This document shows, in pieces, positions 35,256 to 43,408 of a DNA stretch of 64,000 bases. The notes under the pieces were generated by a model. It was not told the DNA's origin, made no database searches, and saw nothing but the letters and a program-made list of their open reading frames with translations. Made by a program: the position numbers and the translations under genes. The DNA comes from Elusimicrobiota bacterium (lineage in GTDB: Bacteria; Elusimicrobiota; Elusimicrobia; FEN-1173), in NCBI GenBank assembly GCA_016706425.1, contig JADJJR010000001.1, positions 558,001 through 622,000 on the forward strand, given 5' to 3'. Numbering within the stretch: the stretch's first letter is position 1; each line of letters starts with the position of its first letter.

Positions 35256-36206
35256 ATGCGGCACAAACTGACCGTGATTGGCGCCGGCAACGTCGGCGCG
35301 ACCCTGGCCCAACGCCTCGCCGAGGCCGAACTGGGCGACGTCGTGCTGGTCGACATTCCCCAAACCGAAGGAATGCCCGCGGGCAAGGCGCTCGACATCG
35401 CCCAATCGGGGCCTGTGTACGGCTACGACAGTCGCGTGACGGGGACCACCGAGTACGGCCCCACGGCGGATTCGGACATCGTGGTCATCACGGCCGGGGT
35501 CCCCCGCAAGCCCGGCATGAGCCGCGACGACCTTTTGAACATCAACGCCGGGATCGTAAAAAACGTTTCCGAGCAAATCGCCAAAACCTCCCCGAAAGCG
35601 ATCGTGATCGTTGTCTCCAACCCTTTGGACGCCATGGCCCACGTGGCCCTGCGGGTCACCGGGTTCCCGAAGGAACGGGTGATCGGCATGGCGGGCGTGT
35701 TGGACTCGGCGCGCCTGGCGACCTTCCTGGCCGAGGCGGCCCAGGTCTCCGTCGAGGACGTCCAGCCCATGGTGTTGGGCGGCCACGGCGACACCATGGT
35801 GCCCGTCGCGCGTTGCACGACCATCGCGGGCATCCCCGTCGGGGAGATCCTGCCTCCGGAAACCGTGGAAGCCATCTTCCAGCGCACCCGCGATGGCGGC
35901 GCCGAAATCGTGAAGCTCTTGAAAACCGGGTCGGCCTATTACGCCCCCTCCGCGAGCGTGGTCGCCATGGTCAAGGCCATTTTGATGGACAAGAAGCGCG
36001 TGTTGCCCTGCGCCGCCTACCTGGACGGTGAATACGGGATGCGGGGAATTTTCTTGGGCGTTCCGGTCAAATTGGGCGCCCGGGGCATTGAACAGGTGTT
36101 GGAAGTTCGCCTTGACCCGGCGGAAAAGGCCGCTTTGGAAAAATCGGCCGCCGCCGTCCGTGAACTGGTCGACGCCCTCAAAAGGATGAACGTTGTCGCG
36201 AATTAG
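35256..36206 (+). CDS. mdh: Malate dehydrogenase (lactate-dehydrogenase-like type)
   Basis: NAD-dependent interconversion of malate and oxaloacetate. The Rossmann motif IGAGNVGATLAQRLAE is followed by DIPQTEGMPAGKALDI, where the acidic residue after the second strand favours NAD. ITAGVPRKPGMSRDDLL (substrate loop with Arg residues) and the catalytic His in VLGGHGDTMVP (near residue 178) are present. Length 316 aa and the sequence style place it in the Chlorobi/Bacillus-type MDH class rather than the E. coli type. The ATG follows GGAGG by 4-5 bases; a longer open frame starting upstream is unlikely because it crosses the promoter. Confidence 0.95.
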   Translation: MRHKLTVIGAGNVGATLAQRLAEAELGDVVLVDIPQTEGMPAGKALDIAQSGPVYGYDSRVTGTTEYGPTADSDIVVITAGVPRKPGMSRDDLLNINAGIVKNVSEQIAKTSPKAIVIVVSNPLDAMAHVALRVTGFPKERVIGMAGVLDSARLATFLAEAAQVSVEDVQPMVLGGHGDTMVPVARCTTIAGIPVGEILPPETVEAIFQRTRDGGAEIVKLLKTGSAYYAPSASVVAMVKAILMDKKRVLPCAAYLDGEYGMRGIFLGVPVKLGARGIEQVLEVRLDPAEKAALEKSAAAVRELVDALKRMNVVAN

Positions 36207-36246
36207 TTTTGTCAAGTCGCTTTTCGGTTTGGGGAGGAAAAACGAC

Positions 36247-36459
36247 ATGAGCACCGAGACACTGCAATGCGGGAAACGGACGTACATTCTCGAATCCCGC
36301 GTCACCAAGAACGGCCACCGCTACGTGATGTTGACGGAGAAAAGCTTCGGCCGGATGTCGAAGGTCATGGTCTTCCACGACCATTTGGCCGAGTTCCGCG
36401 CCGCTCTGGAGCGGATCGCCGCGGCGGAGCCGCTCCTGACCGAAACGAACGTCAATTGA
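36247..36459 (+). CDS. PUR-family (DUF3276) nucleic-acid-binding protein
   Basis: Small protein of 70 aa from ATG 36247, which follows GGGGAGGA by about 8 bases. The core CGKRTYILESRVTKNGHRYV then SKVMVFHDHLAEFRAALERI matches the single-PUR-repeat bacterial family. Structures of that family resemble eukaryotic Pur-alpha and bind single-stranded DNA or RNA. An in-frame ATG at 36193 that would overlap mdh adds 18 residues without conservation. It sits between mdh and coaX, likely one transcription unit; cellular role unknown. Confidence 0.75.
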   Translation: MSTETLQCGKRTYILESRVTKNGHRYVMLTEKSFGRMSKVMVFHDHLAEFRAALERIAAAEPLLTETNVN

Positions 36460-36485
36460 GGGAGGAAAGGGGCGGGTCGCCCTGG

Positions 36486-37283
36486 GTGTTGGCGATCGAC
36501 ATCGGCAACACCAACATCACCCTCGGCGCCTTCCCGGCCCGGCCCCCCGCCGGGGGCGGGGTCCCGCGCGCGTTCGCGACCGGGCGCCTGTCGACCCACC
36601 GCCACACCACCGCCGATGAATACGGCCTTTCCCTCCGGCAGGTCCTCGACCACGCGGGTCTTTCTTTAAAAGCCCTCGGGGGCGTTGTGGTGGCCAGTGT
36701 CGTGCCGCCCTTGGACGAGGTCTTCCGGGATTTGTGCCCCCGTTATCTGGGTTGCCCCGCCCTCTTCGTGGGGCCCGAGACCCGAACCGGGGTGGAAATC
36801 CGTTACGACCGTCCGGCGGAAGTCGGCGCGGATCGGATCGTCAACGCCGCGGCCGCCTTTGCCCGCTTTCGCCGCGCTTGCATCGTGATCGACTTCGGGA
36901 CGGCCACGACCTTCGATTGCGTCGACGACCGGGGGGCCTATTTGGGCGGGGCCATCGCCCCGGGTCCCCAAATGGCGGCCGAGAGCCTCTCCCAACGCAC
37001 CGCCAAGCTCCCGCTCATGGGGGCCTTTCGAAAACCAGCCCGCGCCATCGGGAAAAACACGCTCGACAGCATGGCCTCGGGTCTTTATCACGGCTACGTG
37101 GGGCTGTCCGAAGGCATCCTCGCGCGGCTCAAGGCTGAAATGGGCGGCGCGCCCCTCGTTTTGGCCACGGGGGGCCTTTCCCCCTTGCTGGGCAAGGAAA
37201 TCGGGGGTATAAAAGAGATAGTCCCGGACCTCACTCTGGAAGGCCTGTGGCTCATTTGGCGGTTAAATCAGGGCAAAAAGTGA
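36486..37283 (+). CDS. coaX: Type III pantothenate kinase
   Basis: First committed step of coenzyme A synthesis, ASKHA-fold kinase of the CoaX class. The N-terminus LAIDIGNTNITLGAF is the phosphate-binding motif with catalytic Asp. VGADRIVNAAAAF and IDFGTATTFDCVDDRG (about 138-153) and GAIAPGPQMAAESL are diagnostic. Length 265 aa is typical. Start choice is uncertain: GTG 36486 lies 16 bases after GGGAGGAAAGG, while a TTG at 36456 overlaps the PUR-gene stop but has no ribosome-binding site. CoaE, the last enzyme of the pathway, is encoded at 51.5 kb. Confidence 0.92.
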   Translation: MLAIDIGNTNITLGAFPARPPAGGGVPRAFATGRLSTHRHTTADEYGLSLRQVLDHAGLSLKALGGVVVASVVPPLDEVFRDLCPRYLGCPALFVGPETRTGVEIRYDRPAEVGADRIVNAAAAFARFRRACIVIDFGTATTFDCVDDRGAYLGGAIAPGPQMAAESLSQRTAKLPLMGAFRKPARAIGKNTLDSMASGLYHGYVGLSEGILARLKAEMGGAPLVLATGGLSPLLGKEIGGIKEIVPDLTLEGLWLIWRLNQGKK

Positions 37284-37287
37284 GTTC

Positions 37288-37308
37288 TGTGGATAACTTT
37301 GTGGACAA
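37288..37308. promoter_or_regulatory. Tandem DnaA-box-like 9-mers
   Basis: TGTGGATAA (37288-37296) is the exact complement of the DnaA-box consensus TTATCCACA. TGTGGACAA (37300-37308) differs at one position. They are direct repeats 12 bases apart, in the 43-base gap between coaX and the outer-membrane protein gene. Confidence 0.5.
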
Positions 37309-37326
37309 CCCTCGGGAGGAAAACCC

Positions 37327-38244
37327 ATGAAATTTCTTCGTTTTTCCATTTTGGCGTTCCTGTTGACGTCGACCGTGGCCGTCCGCGCCGACGTGACCAG
37401 CGACGCCGCGGCCCTGTCTCGATGGTTTAGCGAGGAACTGGCCAACGCCACCGCGTTCAACGCGGCCGCTTCGCCCCAACTGCCCGGGGACGTGCACAGT
37501 TTGTTGGGCGTGGAAATCGGGGTGTCCCTGGCGGTGAGCTCCTCCAAGCTGGATATCGACGCCTTGGACAGCCTGCCCTTGACCGATTTGAACGTGGACA
37601 CCGTGGATATGATGTCCCAATTGCCCATCCCCTTGCCGGTGATCCACGCCAAAATCGGCCTGCCTTGGGGCCTCGACGCCGGGGTGAAATTCGGGAAGTT
37701 CAAATTCGACAACACCGACGGCGCCAAGAAAACCGAAGTGGCCAATCAGGTGTTCGGTGTGGAAGTCCGCCGACGACTGATGGGGGAGGGCGTGACCGGC
37801 GTTCTATTGCCGGACGTCAGCGTGGGTCTCGCCTACGACACGGCCAACGGTCACGTGTCCCTGGATGACCGCTACGACGCCAACTTGAACCTTCCCGGCG
37901 GCTTGGCCCCAACGGCCGACCTGGCCTGGGACACCGATTGGCGTACGAGCGCGCTGACGCTCCGTGTCGTGGCCAGCAAGCAAATGGCCATCGTCACCCC
38001 CTACGCGGGGTTGGGCTACACCCGGCTCATGGGGGACGCGAAGACCCGGCTGGCCATTCAGGAAACGGGCAACGCCGCCAACGCCACCGAAGGCGTGGCC
38101 TCGGCCGACGCGGACGGGAACCTCGTCCAAGTGACGGGCGGCCTGCAATTCACGTTCTTCCCGACGTTGAAGCTCAACCTCGGCGGCATGTGGGCCCCGG
38201 ACAATTTCGCCGGCACCCTGGGCCTGCAGTTTAATTTCCGATAA
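37327..38244 (+). CDS. Outer-membrane beta-barrel protein, unknown function
   Basis: A 305-residue exported protein. The signal peptide (FLRFSILAFLLTSTVAVRAD, about 3-22) is clear, and GGGAGGAAAACCC precedes the ATG. The mature part alternates hydrophobic and polar residues in strands: VIHAKIGLPWGLDAGVKFG, LLPDVSVGLAYDTANG, and a closing LQFTFFPTLKLNLGGMW then TLGLQFNFR. It ends in Phe-Arg, near to but not the strict terminal-aromatic OMP signature. No known porin family is recognised. It lies immediately after the DnaA-box pair and ends 6 bases from the convergent def gene. Confidence 0.7.
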   Translation: MKFLRFSILAFLLTSTVAVRADVTSDAAALSRWFSEELANATAFNAAASPQLPGDVHSLLGVEIGVSLAVSSSKLDIDALDSLPLTDLNVDTVDMMSQLPIPLPVIHAKIGLPWGLDAGVKFGKFKFDNTDGAKKTEVANQVFGVEVRRRLMGEGVTGVLLPDVSVGLAYDTANGHVSLDDRYDANLNLPGGLAPTADLAWDTDWRTSALTLRVVASKQMAIVTPYAGLGYTRLMGDAKTRLAIQETGNAANATEGVASADADGNLVQVTGGLQFTFFPTLKLNLGGMWAPDNFAGTLGLQFNFR

Positions 38245-38250
38245 CAGGGT

Positions 38251-38775
38251 CTAGGTTTTCGCCGGGGCGGTTTTTCGGCGGAAGAGGTCGGTTTTGATGT
38301 TGGCCACCCGGTCGAGGAATAATACCCCGTCCAGGTGATCGATCTCGTGCTGGAGGGCCACGGCTTCGAAGCCCTCGGTTTCAATGGCGGTGGCTTGACC
38401 GTCGCGGCCGAGCCCCTCGACCCGCACCCAACGGGCGCGTTTCACGTCCGCCAAAAATTCCGGAATCGACAAACACCCCTCGCGAAAAGTCATTTCCCCT
38501 TCGGCTTTGACGACCACCGGGTTTAACAGCGCGATGAGCCCGTGGCCTTTGGGCGGTTCTTTGCCTTTGCGCGGGGGCAGCCAGGTCACGTCCACCACGA
38601 CGGCGCGTTTCACGGCGCCGATTTGGGGCGCGGCCAACCCGACCCCCGGGGTCGAATAGAGGGTGTCGGCCAGATCGGTCAGCAGGCGGGCCGCGTCCGC
38701 GTCGGCCTGGGCCACGGGGGGGCAGACTTGTTTTAGCCCCTCGTCGGGGAACAGCAGGATCGGTTGGACGGCCAT
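38251..38775 (-). CDS. def: Peptide deformylase
   Basis: Iron/zinc hydrolase that removes the formyl group from nascent proteins. All three motifs are intact: GVGLAAPQIG (motif 1), EGCLSIPEF (motif 2, Cys metal ligand) and QHEIDHLDGVLF (motif 3, two His ligands and catalytic Glu). Length 174 aa is typical. Its start codon shares a base with the stop of the ACT-domain gene upstream on the same strand (TAATG), so they are co-translated. It converges on the outer-membrane protein gene with only 6 bases between stops. Confidence 0.97.
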   Translation of the reverse strand: MAVQPILLFPDEGLKQVCPPVAQADADAARLLTDLADTLYSTPGVGLAAPQIGAVKRAVVVDVTWLPPRKGKEPPKGHGLIALLNPVVVKAEGEMTFREGCLSIPEFLADVKRARWVRVEGLGRDGQATAIETEGFEAVALQHEIDHLDGVLFLDRVANIKTDLFRRKTAPAKT

Positions 38776-39314
38776 TACAACGCTTGGGTGGCCAGGGGTT
38801 TGACGTTCAGGGTCACGCCCAACTCCGCCACCCCGGCGCGCAGGCTCGTTTCGAGCGCCGCGGGCGCGAGACCCGTCGGCGCTTCGCCCTCCACATAAAG
38901 AATATAGCCCGAGGGGGTTCCCGGCGCGGCGGTGCGGTGGGTCGTGAGATCCGTGATGTTGACCTTGGCCTTGGCCAAAAGGGCCGTCACGCGGTGGACG
39001 ATGCCCGGCCGGTCGACACCGTAAACGGTCACGAGCACCCCGTTGTCGGCGTTTCGGGGCGAGCGCGCCTCCCGCGCGGTGAGGGGTTTAAGGTGGATCG
39101 CCAAGCCCGTCTTTTTGCCCAACGCCCGCAGCGCGCGCTCCACCCCGGCGACCTTGGCCGGGCCCGAAAAAATCACGAGCACCGCAAACTCGCCCTGCAG
39201 CCGCGTCATGGCGCTGTCCTCCAGGTTGCAGCCGTTGTCAAAAAGGGTCTTCGACACCGCCGCCACCAGCCCCGCCCGGTCCCGCCCCGCCGCCGTCAGA
39301 AGATATCGTTTCAT
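38775..39314 (-). CDS. Tandem ACT-domain protein (GcvR-like)
   Basis: 179 aa with two ACT domains and no catalytic domain. Domain 1 (about 1-75) is YLLTAAGRDRAGLVAAVSKTL with CNLEDSAMTRLQGEF; domain 2 (about 92-172) is VTVYGVDRPGIVHRVTALLA with VNITDLTTHRT. This layout matches the glycine-cleavage regulator GcvR and related amino-acid-sensing proteins. The ATG follows GGGGAGGAGA by 6 bases. No gcv genes are nearby, so the regulatory target is unknown; coupling to def may be only operonic. Confidence 0.8.
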   Translation of the reverse strand: MKRYLLTAAGRDRAGLVAAVSKTLFDNGCNLEDSAMTRLQGEFAVLVIFSGPAKVAGVERALRALGKKTGLAIHLKPLTAREARSPRNADNGVLVTVYGVDRPGIVHRVTALLAKAKVNITDLTTHRTAAPGTPSGYILYVEGEAPTGLAPAALETSLRAGVAELGVTLNVKPLATQAL

Positions 39315-39372
39315 AGGATCTCCTCCCCGCCGACTTTGTTTTTGGATGTGTTTAGGCAGCCGCGCGCGGGAA

Positions 39373-39990
39373 TCACAGGTTTTCTAAAGCGAATTCCCAA
39401 TTGATCAGGTGGTCGAGCACCGCGGTCACGTAGTCGGCCCGGCGGTTCTGATGGTCCAGGTAGTAGGCGTGTTCCCAAACGTCGATGGTGAGCAGGGGTC
39501 GAACCCCCAGGGTCAACGGCGTGTCGGCGTTGGATGTTTTTAGGATATTTAAGCGGCCGCTGTTTTCGACCAGCCAGGCCCAACCGGAACCGAATTGCGC
39601 CAAAGCGGCCGCGGCGAATTCCCGGCGGCAGGTTTCCACGTCGCCGAACGACGATTGCATCTTGTCCCGCAGGGCCGCCGGCGGCACGCCCCCGCCGCGG
39701 GGGCGAAGGCTCTTCCAATAAAACGCGTGGTTCCACGCTTGGGCGGCGTTGTTGAACACCGCGGTGTCCGCCGCTGATCCGGCCGCGTCGCGCACGACCT
39801 TTTCCAGCGGCCCGTCGCCCCGTTCGGTGCCGGCGAGCAGTTTGTTTAAATTGTCGACGTAGGCGCGATGGTGTTTCCCGTGGTGGAAAGACAGCGTGTT
39901 TTTCGAAATATACGGGGCCAGGCCGTCGTCGGGGTAGGGCAACGGCGGCAAGGCGAGCGGGGTCGATGCGGACGAACGGGACGTGTTCAT
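39373..39990 (-). CDS. sod: Superoxide dismutase, Fe/Mn family
   Basis: Cytoplasmic enzyme dismutating superoxide. Metal ligands are visible as His in SFHHGKHHRAYVDNLN (near residue 37), His in AQAWNHAFYWKSL, and the Asp/His pair in TIDVWEHAYYLDHQN. FGSGWAWLVENSGRLN is the usual core block. Length 205 aa fits. The ATG at 39990 follows GGAGGG by about 6 bases; a longer frame upstream is less likely. Iron versus manganese cannot be settled from these motifs. It is divergent from the glcD fusion with a 109-base shared region. Confidence 0.95.
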   Translation of the reverse strand: MNTSRSSASTPLALPPLPYPDDGLAPYISKNTLSFHHGKHHRAYVDNLNKLLAGTERGDGPLEKVVRDAAGSAADTAVFNNAAQAWNHAFYWKSLRPRGGGVPPAALRDKMQSSFGDVETCRREFAAAALAQFGSGWAWLVENSGRLNILKTSNADTPLTLGVRPLLTIDVWEHAYYLDHQNRRADYVTAVLDHLINWEFALENL

Positions 39991-40057
39991 AAAGCCCTCC
40001 TCAATAGTCGGGACCGTGTGTCCCCAAAACCAACCCCGCCCCAGGGCGAGGAAGCCA

Positions 40058-40063
40058 ATTTTA
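40058..40063 (-). promoter_or_regulatory. -10-like element for sod
   Basis: On the minus strand TAAAAT, preceded by TAG, lies 67 bases upstream of the sod ATG. The context TAGTAAAAT is the same as at the trxA promoter (47031-47039). No good -35 is visible. Confidence 0.3.
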
Positions 40064-40087
40064 CTATTTCCCCCCTCGCGGATACGG

Positions 40088-40093
40088 TAAAAT
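40088..40093 (+). promoter_or_regulatory. -10-like element 6 bases before the glcD fusion
   Basis: TAAAAT ends 6 bases before the ATG at 40100 and there is no Shine-Dalgarno sequence between, so a transcript starting here would be leaderless. No convincing -35 is present. Confidence 0.35.
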
Positions 40094-40099
40094 GGGCTC

Positions 40100-42109
40100 A
40101 TGCCCGACCCTTTCGACGAGCTGATGCGTCAAAGCTTGGGGGCCGACCGCGTTCTCTCGGCCCCGGGGGATCTTTTTTCCTACGCCTACGACGCCGCCCT
40201 GGAAAAGCGCTTGCCCGGACTGGTGGTCCTGCCCCGCACGGCCGAGGAGGTCGCCTTGGCCATTCGTGCCGCCGTCTCCCGGGGAATCCCCTTCGTGGCG
40301 CGGGGCGCCGGCACGAACCTCTGCGGGGGCACCGTGGCGCCCACCGGCGGGATGGTGATCCACCTGTCGCGTCTCAACCGCGTGTTGTCGATCGACGAAA
40401 AACGCCGCCGCGCCTGGGTCGAGCCCGGCGTGGTCAACCTTCATCTGCAAAAGATCCTCGCCCCCCGGGGGCTCTTTTACGCGCCCGACCCGGCCAGCCA
40501 AAAGGCCTGCACCCTGGGCGGCAACGTGGGCACGAACGCCGGGGGCCCGCACTGCCTTAAATACGGCGTCACCTCGACGCATGTCCTGGGACTGGAGGTC
40601 GCCCTGCCCGACGGCACTCTCCGCCGGTTCTCCGTGGACGACCCGGGTCCCGACCTGACGGCCCTCTGGGTCGGCTCCGAGGGCACGCTCGGGGTGGTGA
40701 CCAAAATCGAAATCAACCTTCTGCCCCAGCCCCCGGTGGTGGAGACCTTTTTGGCGGCGTTCCCGTCCATGGAGGCCGCCGCCCAGACGGTGACGGACAC
40801 CATCGCGGCGGGGGTCGTGCCGGCCACCCTCGAGGTCATGGACCGCCTGACGGTGGAGGCCGTGGAAGCCTTCGTCAAAGCGGGGTACCCCCGGGACGCC
40901 GAAGCGGTGCTCCTGGTGGAGGTGGACGGGGACCCCGCGCGGGTCGCCGAGGAAGGAGAACGGGCCCGGGCCTTCTGCCGAAAAAACGGCGCCCGGGACC
41001 TGCGGGTGGCCACCAACGACCGGGAGCGGGAAAAACTATGGGAAGGGCGCCGCGGGGCCTACCCGGCCATGGCGCGGCTGGCGCCCAACGTGCTCGTGGA
41101 GGACGGCGTCGTGCCCCGCACCAAACTGCCCGAGGCGGTCCGCGCCATGCGCGCCATCGCCGACCGCGCGGGGGTGCGCATGGGCCTTATTGCCCACGCG
41201 GGGGACGGCAACTTGCATCCCAACATGGTTTTCGACGAGCGCGACGCCGGGGAGACCGCCCGCGTCAAGGCCGCCGGGCAAGAGATGTTGCGCGCCTGCG
41301 TTGACTTGGGCGGGTCCATTTCCGGCGAACACGGCATCGGCTCCGACAAGCGGGCCGCCATGACCTGGCTCTTTTCGCCCGAGACCCTGGGGCTTTTCGG
41401 GCGCATCAAAGCGGCCGTGGACCCCGCCCACCTGTCCAACCCCCACAAGATATTGCCGACGACAACGACCGTGATCCCCGCGGCCGCCGTTCCGGCGGGG
41501 CCCGTCTGGCGGCCAACCTCCGCGGCCGAGGCTGAACTCACCGTCCGTTGGGCGGCCCGGGAAAAACAAGCCTTCGTCATCGGTGGGACCGGCCATCGCC
41601 TGGCGGGGGAGGCGTCCTTGCCGTGCCTCGACACCACGGCCTTGAACCGCGTCCTCCGCCACGACCCGGGAAACCTGGTCCTCACCGTTGAGGCCGGCGC
41701 CACCCTCGCGGATGTCGACCGAGCCCTGACCCACACCGGCCAACACCTGCACGCGGCGGGCGAAGGCACCCTGGGAGGGATCCTGTCGCGGAACGCTTGC
41801 CGGTCGCCCCGCTTGCGGGATCAGATCCTGGCCATGACGGTTTTGCTGGCGGACGGGACCGTGGTCCGCTTCGGCGCGCCCGTCATGAAAAACGTGGCCG
41901 GCTACGACGCCGCAAAACTTTTCATCGGGGCCTGGGGCGCCCTGGGCGTGATTTTGGACGTCACTTTCCGTCTCCACGCCGCGCCGGCGGTCGGCGAAGC
42001 CGTGCCCGCCCCCCGCCCCGAATTTTGGAACCGGGACGACCTCGCGCCCATCAAAAAAGCCTTCGACCCCGAGAACCGGATCAACCCGGTTCTTTTTGAG
42101 CGGCCATGA
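40100..42109 (+). CDS. glcD: Glycolate/D-lactate dehydrogenase, GlcD-GlcE fusion (FAD-linked)
   Basis: 669 aa, about 200 longer than GlcD. Residues 1-455 are a complete GlcD-type FAD oxidase: VARGAGTNLCGGTVAPTGG (FAD-binding), TLGGNVGTNAGGPHCLKYG, VGSEGTLGVVTKIEI, AHAGDGNLHPNM and SGEHGIGSDKR. Residues about 470-669 are a shortened second FAD-binding PCMH-like module resembling GlcE: FVIGGTGHRLAGEAS, GGILSRNACRSPRLRDQI, then RFGAPVMKNVAGYDAAKLF and GALGVILDVTF. GlcF follows with a 4-base overlap, so the two genes could encode the full GlcDEF complex oxidising a 2-hydroxy acid and feeding the quinone pool. Glycolate versus D-lactate cannot be decided. Confidence 0.9.
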   Translation: MPDPFDELMRQSLGADRVLSAPGDLFSYAYDAALEKRLPGLVVLPRTAEEVALAIRAAVSRGIPFVARGAGTNLCGGTVAPTGGMVIHLSRLNRVLSIDEKRRRAWVEPGVVNLHLQKILAPRGLFYAPDPASQKACTLGGNVGTNAGGPHCLKYGVTSTHVLGLEVALPDGTLRRFSVDDPGPDLTALWVGSEGTLGVVTKIEINLLPQPPVVETFLAAFPSMEAAAQTVTDTIAAGVVPATLEVMDRLTVEAVEAFVKAGYPRDAEAVLLVEVDGDPARVAEEGERARAFCRKNGARDLRVATNDREREKLWEGRRGAYPAMARLAPNVLVEDGVVPRTKLPEAVRAMRAIADRAGVRMGLIAHAGDGNLHPNMVFDERDAGETARVKAAGQEMLRACVDLGGSISGEHGIGSDKRAAMTWLFSPETLGLFGRIKAAVDPAHLSNPHKILPTTTTVIPAAAVPAGPVWRPTSAAEAELTVRWAAREKQAFVIGGTGHRLAGEASLPCLDTTALNRVLRHDPGNLVLTVEAGATLADVDRALTHTGQHLHAAGEGTLGGILSRNACRSPRLRDQILAMTVLLADGTVVRFGAPVMKNVAGYDAAKLFIGAWGALGVILDVTFRLHAAPAVGEAVPAPRPEFWNRDDLAPIKKAFDPENRINPVLFERP

Positions 42110-43398
42110 AAAATCCCGACCTGGAATCCCGCCCCGCGACGGGGCTCTCGCCGGAGGAGCAACGGGCCTACGACGCGGCCATGCACTGCAACCGGTGCGG
42201 GTTCTGCACGTCTTTCTGCCCCACCTATCTGGCCACGGGCGACGAGAGCCTTTCCCCCCGGGGCCGCAACCAAGCTTGGCGGGCGTTCCTGGAAGGGCGG
42301 CTTGATCCGGCCGATGGACAGCGGGCCTTCGACACCTGCCTCCTGTGCGGCGTTTGCACCTCGGTCTGCTTCGCCGAGGTGCCCACGGCGAAACTCATGG
42401 GGTCGGCGCGGCAGAAAACCCACGACGCCCTTGGCCGCTCGCCTTTGGCGACTCTTGTGCTGCGCGTGCTCCTGCCGCGCCCCCGGTTCTTTGAAACTTT
42501 TCTTAAGATTCTTTTTTGGGGAAAGCGGTTGGGGATTTCGGGTTTGTTGAACCGGGCGGGGTTCCTCGGCTGGATTCACCCCCGCCTCGCCGCCGCCGAA
42601 TCCCTGGTCGAAACGCCCCCGCGGCGGTTTCTGCGGGGGGAATTGCCGTCCGCGCCGTCCGACGCCGCCGTGTTGCAATTTTTGGCCTGCGGGCCCAATT
42701 GCGTCTCGCCCGAAATCGGCCGCGCGACCGCGCGCATTTTAAAAGTTCAGGGTGTGAAAGCCGGGGGGGCGGACAACGTGTGTTGCGGTTTGCCCGGAAT
42801 CAGCTTCGGGGACCGCGCGGCCGCCCGCCGGTTGGCGCGTATCAACATCGCGCTGTTGGAAAAACACCCGTCCGCCACCGTTCTGGTGGACGATTCGTCC
42901 TGTGCCGCGACGGTCAAGGATTGGCCGACGTTGTTCGAAGATGACACCGCCTGGAAATCGCGCGCGGAGGCCGTGGCCCGACGGACCCGCGATCTTCTGG
43001 AGTGGTTGAACGCGCACCCGATTCCCGCCCCAAGCACGGAGGGGGCCGTCACTTACCATGACGCTTGCAAGGCCCGCTACGCCCAGGGGCTGATCGAGGA
43101 GCCCCGCCGCCTGCTGCGGGGGGCGCCGGGGGTGGACTACCGGGAACTGCCCGAGGCGGACCAGTGTTGCGGCGGCGGGGGGACCTACCAATTCATGCAG
43201 CCGACCGTGTCGCGGGCCGTGGGGGAGCGCAAAACGGCGCACATCCTCGCGACGGGAGCGGCCGTGGTCCTGACCTCCAGCGTGTCCTGCCTGCTTCAAT
43301 TGCGGGCGGGCCTGCGCCGCGCCGGGGGGGCCGTCCGCGCCCTGCACGTGGCGGAGTTTTTCGCCCGGGCCCTTGACAAACAATCCAAGTTGAAATAA
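42106..43398 (+). CDS. glcF: Glycolate/lactate oxidase iron-sulfur subunit GlcF
   Basis: Electron-transfer subunit partner of the GlcD-GlcE fusion; 430 aa. Two ferredoxin motifs, CNRCGFCTSFCP (near residue 28) and CLLCGVCTSVCF (near residue 78), would bind two 4Fe-4S clusters. The second lacks the usual Pro after the last Cys. Two CCG-type Cys-rich domains follow, each ending in paired cysteines: CCGLPGISFGD near residue 226 and CCGGGGTYQF near residue 350. ATG start with ATGA overlap to the fusion gene. Its last codons contain the promoter -35 of the downstream fur gene. Confidence 0.92.
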   Translation: MKNPDLESRPATGLSPEEQRAYDAAMHCNRCGFCTSFCPTYLATGDESLSPRGRNQAWRAFLEGRLDPADGQRAFDTCLLCGVCTSVCFAEVPTAKLMGSARQKTHDALGRSPLATLVLRVLLPRPRFFETFLKILFWGKRLGISGLLNRAGFLGWIHPRLAAAESLVETPPRRFLRGELPSAPSDAAVLQFLACGPNCVSPEIGRATARILKVQGVKAGGADNVCCGLPGISFGDRAAARRLARINIALLEKHPSATVLVDDSSCAATVKDWPTLFEDDTAWKSRAEAVARRTRDLLEWLNAHPIPAPSTEGAVTYHDACKARYAQGLIEEPRRLLRGAPGVDYRELPEADQCCGGGGTYQFMQPTVSRAVGERKTAHILATGAAVVLTSSVSCLLQLRAGLRRAGGAVRALHVAEFFARALDKQSKLK

Positions 43399-43401
43399 TA
43401 T
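43373..43401 (+). promoter_or_regulatory. Sigma70 promoter of fur
   Basis: Perfect TTGACA (43373-43378) and TAATAT (43396-43401) at a 17-base spacing, the -35 lying inside the glcF 3' end. The -10 is embedded in the palindromic operator. The predicted start is at or next to the ATG at 43409. Confidence 0.7.
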
Positions 43402-43406
43402 TTCAA
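43390..43406. promoter_or_regulatory. Fur-family operator palindrome (autoregulatory)
   Basis: TTGAAATAATATTTCAA is a perfect 8-1-8 palindrome covering the -10 of the fur promoter. Its AT-rich design resembles Fur/PerR boxes. A near-identical copy is present before the porin gene at 43910. Confidence 0.7.
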
Positions 43407-43408
43407 TT

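Noticed and set aside
37288..37308. Replication origin at the DnaA-box pair
   Set aside because: Only two boxes, no AT-rich unwinding region, and no dnaA, dnaN, gyrB or parAB nearby.
38245..38290. Bidirectional terminator between the convergent outer-membrane protein and def genes
   Set aside because: The only hairpin candidate (CGCCGGGGCG then TTTTT) has a 2-base loop and lies inside def; too weak to call.
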